64,000 bases of DNA from assembly GCA_904420185.1 (NCBI GenBank), contig CAJFUJ010000040.1:62001-126000 (forward strand), in the 5' to 3' direction. Source of the stretch: an uncultured Butyricicoccus sp. (GTDB taxonomy: Bacteria; Bacillota; Clostridia; Oscillospirales; Butyricicoccaceae). Shown piece after piece: positions 6,704 through 14,793 of the stretch. How positions within the stretch are numbered: the first letter of the stretch is position 1; every line of letters begins with the position of its first letter. The notes beneath the pieces are model-generated. The model worked only from the letters and a program-made list of their open reading frames with translations, did no database searches and was not told the DNA's origin. The translations under genes and the position numbers were made by a program.

Positions 6704-7571
6704 TTTGGTGGCCGCGCTGCTGCTGTTTTTGGCGGGCTGCGCTTCCATTTCGGTTGAGGAGCCGTCGTTTGACCTGGCTTCCATCCCGGCGTTTTCCGGC
6801 GACCCCTATGTCGTCGTGGACGACAACCAGCCCGACTTCGATGAAGCGGACAAAACCACCGAAGCGTTTGAAACCTACAGTGAGCTGGACGCCTTGGGAC
6901 GCTGCGGCGTGGCCTATGCGAACATCGGGCAGGAACTCATGCCCACCGAGGAGCGCGAGAGCATCAGCAATGTGCGCCCGACCGGCTGGGTCAACAACGA
7001 ATACAGCGCCGACCTGGTCGATGGCCGCTATCTATATAACCGCTGCCACCTGATCGGCTACCAGCTCACCGGCGAGAATGCCAACGAGAAAAACCTCATC
7101 ACCGGCACCCGCTATATGAATGTGGAGGGGATGCTGCCCTTTGAAAATATGGTCGCCGACTACATCGAGGAGACCGGCAACCATGTGCTGTACCGTGTCA
7201 CCCCGATTTTCGAGGGGGACAACCTGGTGGCCAGCGGGGTGGAGATGGAGGCCCTGTCGGTCGAGGACAACGGCGAGGGCATTTGCTTTGATATCTATGC
7301 CTATAACAACCAGCCCGGCATCACCATCGATTATGCGACTGGAGAAAATTGGGAGACCGGCACCCAGCCCGAGGAAGCGGGTGCGGACAGCAGTGCTGTG
7401 AGCAGCGCCGCGCAAACGACCTATGTGCTCAACACCAGCTCCAAGCGCTTCCATCTGCCCGATTGCGCCAGCGTCAGCACGATGAACGAGCAAAACAAGC
7501 AGACCTACACCGGCAACCGGGAGGACTTGATCGAGCAAGGGTACACGGCGTGCGGCCAGTGTAAGCCCTGA
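6687..7571 (+). CDS. Secreted DNA/RNA non-specific endonuclease lipoprotein
   Basis: A 294-residue protein with a lipoprotein signal (MKRCLSLVAALLLFLAGC, lipobox LAGC). The centre is an EndA/NucA-type betabetaalpha-metal nuclease: YNRCHLIGYQLTG carries the catalytic His (canonical DRGH is here NRCH) and NEKNLITGTRYMN the metal-site Asn. It probably degrades extracellular nucleic acid at the membrane surface. After a Ser/Ala linker, the last ~40 residues hold a small Cys domain (FHLPDC ... GYTACGQC) of the kind often fused to secreted nucleases; a second copy occurs in the protein encoded at 59433-59957. The start ATG 6687 is chosen for AAGGAAG and the signal peptide. Confidence 0.88.
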   Translation: MKRCLSLVAALLLFLAGCASISVEEPSFDLASIPAFSGDPYVVVDDNQPDFDEADKTTEAFETYSELDALGRCGVAYANIGQELMPTEERESISNVRPTGWVNNEYSADLVDGRYLYNRCHLIGYQLTGENANEKNLITGTRYMNVEGMLPFENMVADYIEETGNHVLYRVTPIFEGDNLVASGVEMEALSVEDNGEGICFDIYAYNNQPGITIDYATGENWETGTQPEEAGADSSAVSSAAQTTYVLNTSSKRFHLPDCASVSTMNEQNKQTYTGNREDLIEQGYTACGQCKP

Positions 7572-7593
7572 CAACCCCGCCGTATACAGGCAG

Positions 7594-7649
7594 AACCGAA
7601 GGACGCCGCCTAAGGCCCTAATGCTTTGGGCCGCGCCTTCGGTTTTTTT
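7594..7649 (+). terminator. Terminator after the nuclease gene
   Basis: AACCGAAGG (7594-7602) pairs with CCTTCGGTT (7636-7644) across a GC-rich inner loop, followed by seven T. Confidence 0.85.
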
Positions 7650-7711
7650 GATTTTCCGGAGAGGGATTGGAATATCTGATTTGGCTACCTGTAAGCGCCC
7701 GGTGGCCCCCC

Positions 7712-7739
7712 TTGCAAAAAGTCGAAATTGTACTATAAT
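7712..7739 (+). promoter_or_regulatory. Sigma-A-type promoter of the two-component operon
   Basis: TTGCAA (7712-7717), 16-nt spacer, TATAAT (7734-7739), 40 nt upstream of the response regulator start. Confidence 0.75.
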
Positions 7740-7779
7740 AGCAATTAGAAAATACGGATTGTATGAAAGGGGAAGTTCG

Positions 7780-8454
7780 ATGCGCATTCTGGTCGCAGAG
7801 GATGAAAAAGATCTAAACGATTTAATTGTCAAAACGCTCACGCGTGCGGGGTATAGCGTGGATGCCTGTTATGACGGGGAGGAGGCGCTCGATTACCTGC
7901 TTGGTGCCGAATACGACTGCATCTTGCTGGATATTATGATGCCCAAACTGGACGGGCATACCGTGCTGCGCCGCCTGCGCGCGCAGGGCAGCGCAGCCCC
8001 GGTCATTTTCCTGACCGCGCGCGACAGCATCCAGGACCGGATCGAGGGGCTGGACTTGGGGGCCGACGATTATCTGGTCAAGCCGTTCGACTTTGACGAG
8101 TTGCTTGCCCGCATCCGGGCAGCCACCCGCAAATATGGCGTGCAAAAGACCAGTGTGCTGACCCTGGCCGACCTGACCGTGGACACCAGCAGCCGCACGG
8201 TCACCCGCAGCGGCAAACCCATCAAGCTATCTGCCAAGGAGTACGCCATTCTGGAATACATGATGCGCCACAAAGGTACGGTTATTTCGCGCACCCGGTT
8301 GGAGGATCACATTTGGAACTACGACTATGCAGGGGGCTCCAACGTCGTGGATGTGTACATCACCTATCTGCGCAAAAAGATCGACAACGGCTTTGACTGT
8401 AAGCTGCTGCATACCGTGCGCGGGGCTGGCTGGATCTTAAAGGAGGACGCGTGA
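7780..8454 (+). CDS. OmpR/PhoB-family response regulator
   Basis: A 224-residue regulator with an N-terminal receiver domain (acidic pocket Glu7-Asp8, phospho-acceptor Asp51 in ILLDIMMPKLDG, conserved Lys in YLVKPFDFDELL) and a C-terminal winged helix (SRTRLEDHIWNYDY ... VDVYITYLRKKID). It binds direct-repeat DNA when phosphorylated by the kinase encoded next. The start is ATG 7780 behind GAAAGGGGAAG; the frame continues upstream but only over the promoter. Stop and kinase start overlap (GTGA), so the pair is translationally coupled. The likely target is the direct repeat in front of the PepSY gene downstream. Confidence 0.95.
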   Translation: MRILVAEDEKDLNDLIVKTLTRAGYSVDACYDGEEALDYLLGAEYDCILLDIMMPKLDGHTVLRRLRAQGSAAPVIFLTARDSIQDRIEGLDLGADDYLVKPFDFDELLARIRAATRKYGVQKTSVLTLADLTVDTSSRTVTRSGKPIKLSAKEYAILEYMMRHKGTVISRTRLEDHIWNYDYAGGSNVVDVYITYLRKKIDNGFDCKLLHTVRGAGWILKEDA

Positions 8455-9860
8455 AAGGCTTCAAACCAAGCGGCGCGCTCAGAAAGCGCGGCAAGCTGCT
8501 CTCGGTCAAGCAAAAACTGACCTTGCTGATCACCTTGCTGATGCTGCTGTTTGTGACCCTGGTCTTTGGGTTCCTCATGGCGGTCAGCAATTCGGTGGTC
8601 ACCGAAAACACCTATGACCAGCTGAGCACAGTGGTACATAATAACCTGACCGAAATTTCACAGGGGGATACCGGTTTGACCTTTGGCGATGGGTTTTCTT
8701 TCACCCAAAACGGCGTATATACATTGGTCTATAGCAGCGCGGGCGCGCTTCTGGCCGGGCAACCGCCGCTGGCCTTCACTGAGGAGCCGGAATTCGAAAG
8801 CGGCACAATCCGGCCGGTGGACACCGGCGACGGTGTCTATTACGTCTTAGACTATTGGCTGCCCTTTGACTGGGAAACCGGTGTATGGGTGCGTGGCCTG
8901 ACCCAGTCGCCCGACCTGGCCGAAATCCTGGACGATATGGTCGGCATCGCCCTGCTGCTGCTGCCCATTCTCGTGCTGTTTGGTGGGGCGGGCGCCTATC
9001 TGCTCGCGCGCTCGACCTTCCGCCCCATTGACCAGATCATCCGCGCCGCGGGCGCCATCAGCGAGGGCCGCGACCTGTCCCGCCGCATCGGCCTGCCGCC
9101 CGGCCGCGACGAGATCAGCCGCTTGAGTCAGGCGTTCGACCATATGTTTGAGCGGCTGGAGGCGTCGTTTGAATCGGAAAAGCAGTTCACTTCGGACGCC
9201 TCCCATGAGCTGCGCACACCGGTGGCCGTCATCCTGGCCCAGTGCAGCGAGACACGTAAGCACGCGACAACACCCGAACAATATGCCCAGGCGATCGAGG
9301 TGATCGACCGGCAGGCCAGCCGGATGCGCGACCTCATCCAGCAGCTGCTGCAAATGACCCGCCTGGAGCAGGGAACCCAACGCGCCAATCTGGAGGAAGC
9401 CGATCTGAGCGCCCTAGTGGAAACCATCTGCGCCGAACAGCCCGCCCTGCCCAAGGGCATCACCCTGCAAGCCGATGTGCCGCCCGAGATAACAGCTGAC
9501 TTTGACGTGACGCTCATAAGCCGCCTGCTGCAAAACCTCATCAGCAACGCCGGGCGCTATGGCAGGGAAAACGGCCACATCTGGGTCAAATTGCAGCAGG
9601 AGGGTGAGGAGGTCCGCCTGTCGGTGCGTGATGATGGCATCGGTATCCCAGCCGGTCAGTTGGATAAGATCTGGCAGCGGTTCTATCAGGTCGATCCGGC
9701 GCGGGCCGGCGGCCGCGGGACCGGCTTGGGATTGACGATGGTGCGGCAAATTGCTGCCCTACACGGCGGTACCATTTCGGTCGAAAGCATTGAGGGGGTA
9801 GGCAGCCGGTTTACCTTCCGCTTCCCGTCCCATCCTGCCGCGCAGCAGCCGGAAAAATAA
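8451..9860 (+). CDS. Sensor histidine kinase
   Basis: A 469-residue membrane kinase. TM1 is at about residues 22-44, followed by a ~115-residue extracellular sensor, TM2 at about 163-186 and a HAMP linker. HisKA has phospho-acceptor His252 (SDASHELRTP), and the HATPase domain shows LISNAGRYG (N box), DDGIGIP (G1) and GRGTGLGLTMV (G2). It autophosphorylates and passes phosphate to the regulator encoded upstream. The start is GTG 8451, overlapping the regulator stop. The signal sensed is unknown; the secreted PepSY proteins encoded downstream may act on or report to the extracellular domain. Confidence 0.93.
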   Translation: MKGFKPSGALRKRGKLLSVKQKLTLLITLLMLLFVTLVFGFLMAVSNSVVTENTYDQLSTVVHNNLTEISQGDTGLTFGDGFSFTQNGVYTLVYSSAGALLAGQPPLAFTEEPEFESGTIRPVDTGDGVYYVLDYWLPFDWETGVWVRGLTQSPDLAEILDDMVGIALLLLPILVLFGGAGAYLLARSTFRPIDQIIRAAGAISEGRDLSRRIGLPPGRDEISRLSQAFDHMFERLEASFESEKQFTSDASHELRTPVAVILAQCSETRKHATTPEQYAQAIEVIDRQASRMRDLIQQLLQMTRLEQGTQRANLEEADLSALVETICAEQPALPKGITLQADVPPEITADFDVTLISRLLQNLISNAGRYGRENGHIWVKLQQEGEEVRLSVRDDGIGIPAGQLDKIWQRFYQVDPARAGGRGTGLGLTMVRQIAALHGGTISVESIEGVGSRFTFRFPSHPAAQQPEK

Positions 9861-9887
9861 AAAGAAAAAATTTTTGTTTTCTTTAAG

Positions 9888-9928
9888 GATTCTAATGAGA
9901 TTCTAATGTTCCGCTGGTATCCTATATA
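9888..9928 (+). promoter_or_regulatory. Direct-repeat operator and promoter of the PepSY genes
   Basis: TTCTAAT occurs twice (9890-9896 and 9901-9907), 11 bp start to start, the 7+4 spacing of tandem sites bound by OmpR/PhoB-family regulators. About 15 nt downstream lies a -10-like TATATA (9923-9928). An activator site replacing the -35 is the standard arrangement, and the adjacent response regulator is the natural candidate. An AT-rich inverted repeat just upstream (AAAGAAAA...TTTTCTTT) may end the kinase transcript. Confidence 0.65.
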
Positions 9929-9956
9929 TGAACTTAAACGAAAGGCGGGAATGAAA

Positions 9957-10796
9957 ATGAAAAAGAAATTCTTGATGATAACGACTTCTTTGGCCATGGC
10001 AGCCGTGCTGGCTGGTTGCAACTCATCCGCGCAGGAGGGCCGGGTTGAAGACTACATCGGTGTGGAAGCCGCCAAGAGCGCAGCACTGAGCGCTTCCCAG
10101 GTAAGCAGCACGGGCGCTACCTTCTCGGCGGCCGAGCTGAGCGAGCGCAACGGCATCCCCTACTATGAGGTGGACTTCACCGCCAACGGCCTGGAATACC
10201 GCTACGCGATTGACGCGCAGACCGGCACAGTGATCGACTCCTCGAGCACGGCGGCCACCACCACCCAGCAGACCACGACCGCCAACAGCGGTACGGCTAC
10301 TACCACGACGGGTGCCATCGATGAGGCCCGTGCCAAGCAGATCGCCTTGGCTGATGCGGGTGTCAGCGAGAGCGACACCGCCTTCCTCTGGGCCAAGCTG
10401 GACTGGGATGACGGCGCACAGGTCTACGATGTAGAGTTCTACGTCCCGTCCACAAGCAGCGAATACGACTATGAGATCGATGCCAACACTGGCACCATCC
10501 GCAGCAAGGACTATGATGCGGAAAACTACAACCCCAATACAAACTCCGCCACTTCGGGGAACACCACCGGCGCTGCCAGCAGCTCGGTCAAGAGTGAGGA
10601 TGAGATCCGACAGATCGCACTGGCCAAGGTACCGGGCGCAACGGCAAATGACATCCGCCTGCACCTGGACCGCGACGATGGCCGCCTGCGCTATGAGGGG
10701 ACCATCATCTACCAGGGAATGGAGTACGAATTTGAAATCGACGCTTATAGTGGCGCCATCCGGGAATGGGACGCTGAATCGGTTTATGACGACTAA
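9957..10796 (+). CDS. PepSY-domain lipoprotein
   Basis: A 279-residue exported lipoprotein (MKKKFLMITTSLAMAAVLAGC, lipobox LAGC). Three PepSY units follow, each with the ending YEYDYEIDA/LEYRYAIDAQTGTV pattern, separated by Thr/Ser/Asn-rich linkers. PepSY domains in secreted proteins are thought to inhibit proteases or act as surface sensors. The start is ATG 9957, 7 nt after AAAGGCGGG; an in-frame ATG at 9951 is too close to the ribosome site. It lies downstream of the two-component genes and a direct-repeat operator, so it is probably a target of that system. The following gene shares two of these domains. Confidence 0.85.
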   Translation: MKKKFLMITTSLAMAAVLAGCNSSAQEGRVEDYIGVEAAKSAALSASQVSSTGATFSAAELSERNGIPYYEVDFTANGLEYRYAIDAQTGTVIDSSSTAATTTQQTTTANSGTATTTTGAIDEARAKQIALADAGVSESDTAFLWAKLDWDDGAQVYDVEFYVPSTSSEYDYEIDANTGTIRSKDYDAENYNPNTNSATSGNTTGAASSSVKSEDEIRQIALAKVPGATANDIRLHLDRDDGRLRYEGTIIYQGMEYEFEIDAYSGAIREWDAESVYDD

Positions 10797-10852
10797 GCTG
10801 GTCGGGCAAATCGATCTAGTAAAAGAATCAGTTTTTTAGGAGGATAAAAATC

Positions 10853-11938
10853 ATGAAAAAGCTCATCTGTACGGCAGCAATGGCTGCTCTGCTCTGCACA
10901 AGCGCACTGGCGGCAAACGGTTCCTATACGGTTTCTGCCCAGCTCCGGCCGGATATCCGGGTTCAGATTGACGGTGTAGAGCGTACGTTCTACAATGTGC
11001 AGGGCCAGGAAATCCACCCCATCAGCTATGCAGACACCACCTATCTGCCGTTGCGTGCGATCGGTGAAATCATGGATAAGAACGTTAACTGGGACGCTTC
11101 CACCAATACAGCCAGCCTGGGCGGGACCCGTGTGACCCCGGACGCCACTGGCACCCCGGATACCACCGCAACCATTGCGCCGGTGACCTTTACCGCCGAG
11201 CCTGGGTTTACGATCATCATCGACGGCCAGCAGCGCACCTTCCGCGATGCCAGCGGCAACCTGACCACCCCGATGGTCTATGAAGGCTCGATCTATCTGC
11301 CCATCCGCGCAATTGGCGAGATCATGGGCAAGAACGTTTCATGGAATGGCACGACCGAAACCGTATCCCTGTCCAATTCGTCCTCTTCGGGTGGCGTGAC
11401 CGACTATGATACCGCCAATCCGACCAATCCCACCAACCCGACAACGCCGACCAATCCCACCACACCGTCTGGCTTGATTGCGCAGGAAACTGCCCAGCAG
11501 ACCGCCCTCAACCATGCGGGTAAGACGAGCGCCGAGGTCTCCTTCGTCCGCACCCAACTCGAGCGCGATGATGGCCGCTGGATTTATGACGTTGAGTTCA
11601 TTGTTCAGAACGGAACCAGCTACTTAGAGTATGACTATGAGATCAACGCCACCACTGGCGCGATCATCCAGTACGACTTTGACGCAGAAGGCTATATGCC
11701 GGGCAATACAGGCAATACCCCTTCGGCTGCGGTAAGCGAAGCGCAGGCCAAGCAGATTGCACTCAACCGTGTACCCGGTGCGACAACCGCGAACATTTAT
11801 CAGTTTAAGCTGGACTGGGATGACGGCCGGATGGAATATGAAGGCAAGATCATTTATCAGTATCTCGAATATGAGTTCACAATCGATGCGTCTACCGGCA
11901 CGATTACGGACTGGGAAGTGGAATCTATTTACGACTAA
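10853..11938 (+). CDS. Secreted protein with copper amine oxidase N-like and PepSY domains
   Basis: A 361-residue protein with a signal peptide (about residues 1-21, ending ALAA). Residues ~25-75 and ~115-170 are two copper-amine-oxidase-N-like repeats (each ending YLPLRAIGEIM / YLPIRAIGEIM), domains common on exported clostridial proteins. A Pro/Thr/Asn linker then leads to two PepSY units (about 210-280 and 290-361), each with a YEYDYEINATTGAI-like ending. It is 56 nt downstream of the PepSY lipoprotein with AGGAGG before the ATG, so likely co-transcribed and under the same two-component control. Function is probably wall-associated binding or protease inhibition; no catalytic residues are evident. 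Confidence 0.82.
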   Translation: MKKLICTAAMAALLCTSALAANGSYTVSAQLRPDIRVQIDGVERTFYNVQGQEIHPISYADTTYLPLRAIGEIMDKNVNWDASTNTASLGGTRVTPDATGTPDTTATIAPVTFTAEPGFTIIIDGQQRTFRDASGNLTTPMVYEGSIYLPIRAIGEIMGKNVSWNGTTETVSLSNSSSSGGVTDYDTANPTNPTNPTTPTNPTTPSGLIAQETAQQTALNHAGKTSAEVSFVRTQLERDDGRWIYDVEFIVQNGTSYLEYDYEINATTGAIIQYDFDAEGYMPGNTGNTPSAAVSEAQAKQIALNRVPGATTANIYQFKLDWDDGRMEYEGKIIYQYLEYEFTIDASTGTITDWEVESIYD

Positions 11939-11972
11939 TTTCATTTGACACTATCGTATTTTCCCACACACC

Positions 11973-12010
11973 GGACCCCCTGCTTTGTTGTAGGGGGTCC
12001 AATTCGTTTT
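11973..12010 (+). terminator. Terminator after the PepSY operon
   Basis: GGACCCCCT (11973-11981) pairs with AGGGGGTCC (11992-12000), followed by AATTCGTTTT. Confidence 0.75.
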
Positions 12011-12033
12011 AATGGTACGAGATAGCTGTACAC

Positions 12034-12073
12034 CCCGGCATCCTTTTTTTGAAAGGATGCCGGGCGTTTTTTT
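12034..12073 (+). terminator. Second, strong terminator
   Basis: CCCGGCATCCTTT (12034-12046) pairs perfectly with AAAGGATGCCGGG (12052-12064), followed by CG and seven T. Together with the hairpin 34 nt upstream it isolates the PepSY operon from the next gene. Confidence 0.9.
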
Positions 12074-12197
12074 ATGAAATGGATTCGGTGCCATGTATCC
12101 GGAAAGAATTCACAAACTGTTCTCCATTGTCCAGGCTTTGTGTAGTAAAATAAAAAGAAGGGCCGGAATGGCGCGGCCCAGTAAAGGGGATATGTGT

Positions 12198-12956
12198 ATG
12201 AAAATTGTGAGCTTCCGAACCACGAAAAAGGCTGCAAGTGGGAAAAAAACCAGTGCTGCCCGCCCGGCCCGTCCAACTGCCGCGCGCACGCTTGCCCGCC
12301 CGGCCGCGCCGCGCCGCACGGTCCGCCGCAAACGCCGCAACCTGCGGCCATGGATTTTGGTGGGCGGGCTGTTGGCGGTCATATTGCTGGCAATTTTTGT
12401 ACAGCAGTCGCTTTTGCACCGGTGGCAGGCAGACGCCGGTTTGACCTACATCGGTGATATCCCAGTACATGAGGACTTTTTGCCGGAGGGTTATGCTGCC
12501 CGGCCCGGCGAAAAACGCGTGATCGAATACGTCGTCATCCACGAGACCGACAACGTCAATGAAGGTGCGGATGCGCAAGCCCACAACAGCTTCCTGCATA
12601 ACAGCGGCGCAGATACCGAGCTGAGCTGGCACTACACCGTAGACGACCATGAGATCTGGCACCATATCCCAGACGACGAAACCGCCTTTCATGCGGGCGA
12701 CCATATGGCCGAGGACGGTGGCAACAAAAACGGCATCGGTGTGGAAATGTGCGTCAATGCGGACGGCGATTACGAACAAACCTTGCGCAACGCGCAAAAA
12801 TTGGCCGCCACACTGCTGCATGAATACGGTCTGTCCATTGACGCGCTCAAAAAACACCAGGACTTCTCAGGCAAGAATTGCCCGTCCCAGCTGCTCGATG
12901 CAGGGCGGTGGGATGAGTTTGTACAGGGCGTGCAGGATGAGCTCGACAAGCTGTGA
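12198..12956 (+). CDS. Membrane-anchored N-acetylmuramoyl-L-alanine amidase (Amidase_2)
   Basis: A 252-residue host cell-wall hydrolase. Residues 1-50 are a basic cytoplasmic tail rich in Arg/Ala/Pro, 51-69 form one membrane segment, and 105-245 the amidase domain facing the wall. Zinc and catalytic residues are His115 (VVIHETDN), His220 (KHQDFSGKNCP), Lys226 and Cys228, the same set as in the phage endolysin near the start of the window. The start is ATG 12198, 8 nt after AAAGGGG; an ATG six bases earlier is too close to the ribosome site. Flanked by terminators, it is a single-gene unit. A sporulation or daughter-cell-separation role is possible but not shown. Confidence 0.87.
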   Translation: MKIVSFRTTKKAASGKKTSAARPARPTAARTLARPAAPRRTVRRKRRNLRPWILVGGLLAVILLAIFVQQSLLHRWQADAGLTYIGDIPVHEDFLPEGYAARPGEKRVIEYVVIHETDNVNEGADAQAHNSFLHNSGADTELSWHYTVDDHEIWHHIPDDETAFHAGDHMAEDGGNKNGIGVEMCVNADGDYEQTLRNAQKLAATLLHEYGLSIDALKKHQDFSGKNCPSQLLDAGRWDEFVQGVQDELDKL

Positions 12957-13053
12957 AATTTTTTCGCAATTTATCAGCTAAAAGTATTTTCTTTTTCATT
13001 TCCTATGATATAATGTTTAACAGATTGTATCAAATGAAAAGGAGAATATAGCC

Positions 13054-14067
13054 ATGATCCTCATCTTAAAGCCGAACCCCGATCAGGCGCAGATCTCTGT
13101 GCTGATCCGCCATATCAAAGAAATGGGGTTGTCGGTGAACTATTCCGAGGGCTCACGCACGACCATCTTGGGCCTTTTGGGCGACACTTCCGCCATCTCT
13201 CCTGCGGATTTTGAGGTTTATGATATTGTAGAGCGCGTGCAGCGGGTGACCGAGCCCTTTAAGCAGGTCAACCGAAAAATGCACCCGGATGACACCATCC
13301 TCGAAATATCCGGCCACAAAATCGGCGCCGGATACTTCAACGTATTCGCTGGGCCGTGCTCGGTGGAGAGCGAAACGCAAATCTTGGAGGTAGCCGAGCG
13401 GGTCAAACAAGCAGGGGCGTCCTTTTTGCGCGGCGGTGCATTTAAGCCGCGTACCTCCCCCTACTCCTTCCAGGGCCTAGAGGCCGAGGGCCTTAAACTG
13501 CTGCTTGAGGCCAAGCGCCAGACCGGTATGCCCATCGTCACCGAGATTATGAGCGAAAAACACCTGGACCTGTTCGCTGATGTGGATATCATCCAGCTCG
13601 GCGCGCGCAATATGCAGAACTTCATGCTGCTCAAAGAGCTGGGCCGCTCGGACAAGCCCATCCTGCTCAAGCGCGGCCTGTCCGCCACCATGGAGGAATT
13701 CCTCATGGCCGCCGAGTATATCTTCGCGGGCGGCAATACCAAGGTGATCTTGTGCGAACGCGGTATCCGTACCTTTGAAAAGATGATTCGCAATAATTTG
13801 GATATTTCTGCGATTCCGCTGGTCAAGACCCTGACCCATCTGCCGGTCATCATTGACCCGTCCCATGCAGCCGGCCGGCGGGATATGGTCCAGCCTCTGT
13901 CCCGGGCAGCCATTGCCGCAGGAGCGGACGGCCTGATCGTCGAAGCACACAACAATCCGGCGTGTGCACTGTGCGACGGCGCGCAGTCGCTCGACCTGGA
14001 TATGTTCGACCAAATGATGCAGGACGTCAAGCGCCGGGTGGCATTTGAAGGCCGCCAGTTGCAGTAA
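13054..14067 (+). CDS. aroF: 3-deoxy-7-phosphoheptulonate (DAHP) synthase, AroF/AroA(Q) type
   Basis: Catalyses the first step of the shikimate pathway, joining phosphoenolpyruvate and erythrose 4-phosphate. At 337 aa it has an N-terminal ferredoxin-like regulatory segment (about 1-70) and then the KDO8P/DAHP synthase barrel with FAGPCSVES, LRGGAFKPRTSPYSFQG, LLKRGLSATMEE and the metal-site stretch IDPSHAAGRRD. This is the class found in Firmicutes and Thermotoga, in which the N-terminal domain gives aromatic feedback control. ATG 13054 follows AAGGAG. A consensus -10 TATAAT lies at 13009-13014 with only a T-rich region as -35. Monocistronic, ended by a strong terminator. Confidence 0.95.
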   Translation: MILILKPNPDQAQISVLIRHIKEMGLSVNYSEGSRTTILGLLGDTSAISPADFEVYDIVERVQRVTEPFKQVNRKMHPDDTILEISGHKIGAGYFNVFAGPCSVESETQILEVAERVKQAGASFLRGGAFKPRTSPYSFQGLEAEGLKLLLEAKRQTGMPIVTEIMSEKHLDLFADVDIIQLGARNMQNFMLLKELGRSDKPILLKRGLSATMEEFLMAAEYIFAGGNTKVILCERGIRTFEKMIRNNLDISAIPLVKTLTHLPVIIDPSHAAGRRDMVQPLSRAAIAAGADGLIVEAHNNPACALCDGAQSLDLDMFDQMMQDVKRRVAFEGRQLQ

Positions 14068-14072
14068 GTCCG

Positions 14073-14153
14073 CCTTCTCGCGGGGCGCTGCCTTCTCGCG
14101 GGGCGCTGCCCCGCACCCCGCAAGCCTTTTGTAAAAGGCTTGACCGAAAACTT
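14073..14153 (+). repeat. Tandem 18-bp duplication and intergenic palindromic repeat
   Basis: CCTTCTCGCGGGGCGCTG is exactly duplicated head to tail (14073-14090 and 14091-14108). It is followed by CCCCGCACCCCGCAAG and the palindrome AAGCCTTTTGTAAAAGGCTT, then GACCGAAAACTT. This looks like a dispersed intergenic repeat of the kind seen in ruminococcal genomes; only one copy is in the window, so dispersal is not shown here. Confidence 0.5.
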
Positions 14154-14155
14154 CG

Positions 14156-14196
14156 CCTGTTATGGAATTTTCATTCCATAACAGGTGTTTTCTTTG
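14156..14196 (+). terminator. Terminator after DAHP synthase gene
   Basis: CCTGTTATGGAA (14156-14167) pairs perfectly with TTCCATAACAGG (14174-14185), followed by TGTTTTCTTT. Confidence 0.9.
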
Positions 14197-14280
14197 GCAA
14201 ATTGCAGCCGCAAAAGTCAAGCGCCCGCCAATCTGGCAGGCGCATTTTTGTTGTGATCAACGTCACACATGTGCAAAAAG

Positions 14281-14505
14281 CTATCCTCTATAATTTTGTT
14301 GTGGCGAAGGGTCATCCGTCCGCCCGAGGATATAATCGACGCTGGTATTGTAAAAATCGGCAAGGTCACAAAGAAGTTCGTTGGGAATATTGCGCCGGCC
14401 ATTTTCATAATTTGCATAGGTTGCGCGGGGAATATTAAGTGCTTTTGCAACTGTTTCTTGGTTTAAGTCGTGGTCTTCTCGTAAGTCTTTGATGCGAAGT
14501 TTCAA
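14281..14505 (-). CDS. XRE/Cro-type transcriptional regulator
   Basis: A 74-residue one-domain helix-turn-helix protein: MKLRIKDLREDHDLNQETVAKAL followed by NIPRATYANYENGRRNIP (recognition helix) and LADFYNTSVDYILGRTD, the classic HTH_3 ending. The start is a TTG at 14505 placed 6 nt after GAGGTG on the minus strand; a GTG nine bases upstream is the alternative. It is divergent from a small gene at 14596 with a 90-nt shared regulatory region, so it probably controls itself and that gene. No effector domain is present. Proteins like this are often remnants of mobile elements, but no other mobile gene is nearby. Confidence 0.85.
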   Translation of the reverse strand: MKLRIKDLREDHDLNQETVAKALNIPRATYANYENGRRNIPNELLCDLADFYNTSVDYILGRTDDPSPQQNYRG

Positions 14506-14595
14506 TCTTCTCACCTCAAACTTATTGTAATGTGCCAATATGAAACGCTTGACTTTTGGGTCAAAATGACACAATATAAGTGTGGAGGTGAAAAC
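14506..14595 (+). promoter_or_regulatory. Divergent promoter region with inverted repeat
   Basis: Shared by the XRE regulator and the small gene to its right. The + strand holds TTGACT (14549-14554), 17 nt, then CAATAT as a possible promoter, and TTGAC/GTCAA arms that form the inverted repeat TTGACTTTTGGGTCAA, a plausible XRE operator. GAGGTG ribosome sites lie at both edges. Confidence 0.45.
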
Positions 14596-14790
14596 ATGAT
14601 AAAGCATAACCTTGTAGAAGAACAAAAAAGCCTGGAATTGGACTATCAGTCCGCCTATGTGCAGCTGTTCGGTGAAATTAGTACCCTGGTTGAGCGCATC
14701 GAAACCATGGGCATCCGGATGAGTCTGGATGAGGTCAAGGATACGTTAATTCAGTTGCTGGCACAGGCCGAGGACACAGCTTGCCGCTAA
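14596..14790 (+). CDS. Small helical protein of unknown function, divergent from XRE regulator
   Basis: A 64-residue protein with a strong GGAGGTGAAAAC site before ATG 14596. It is all-helical and acidic (EEQKSLELDYQSAYVQLF, then SLDEVKDTLIQLLAQAED), with no membrane segment and a single Cys near the C-terminus. I do not recognise it. Divergence from a one-domain XRE regulator suggests repression by that protein. A toxin-antitoxin arrangement is unlikely because both proteins are very small and convergent coupling is absent. Its 3' end is 3 nt from the 3' end of the pdaA-like gene on the opposite strand, with no terminator between them. Confidence 0.6.
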   Translation: MIKHNLVEEQKSLELDYQSAYVQLFGEISTLVERIETMGIRMSLDEVKDTLIQLLAQAEDTACR

Positions 14791-14793
14791 GGT

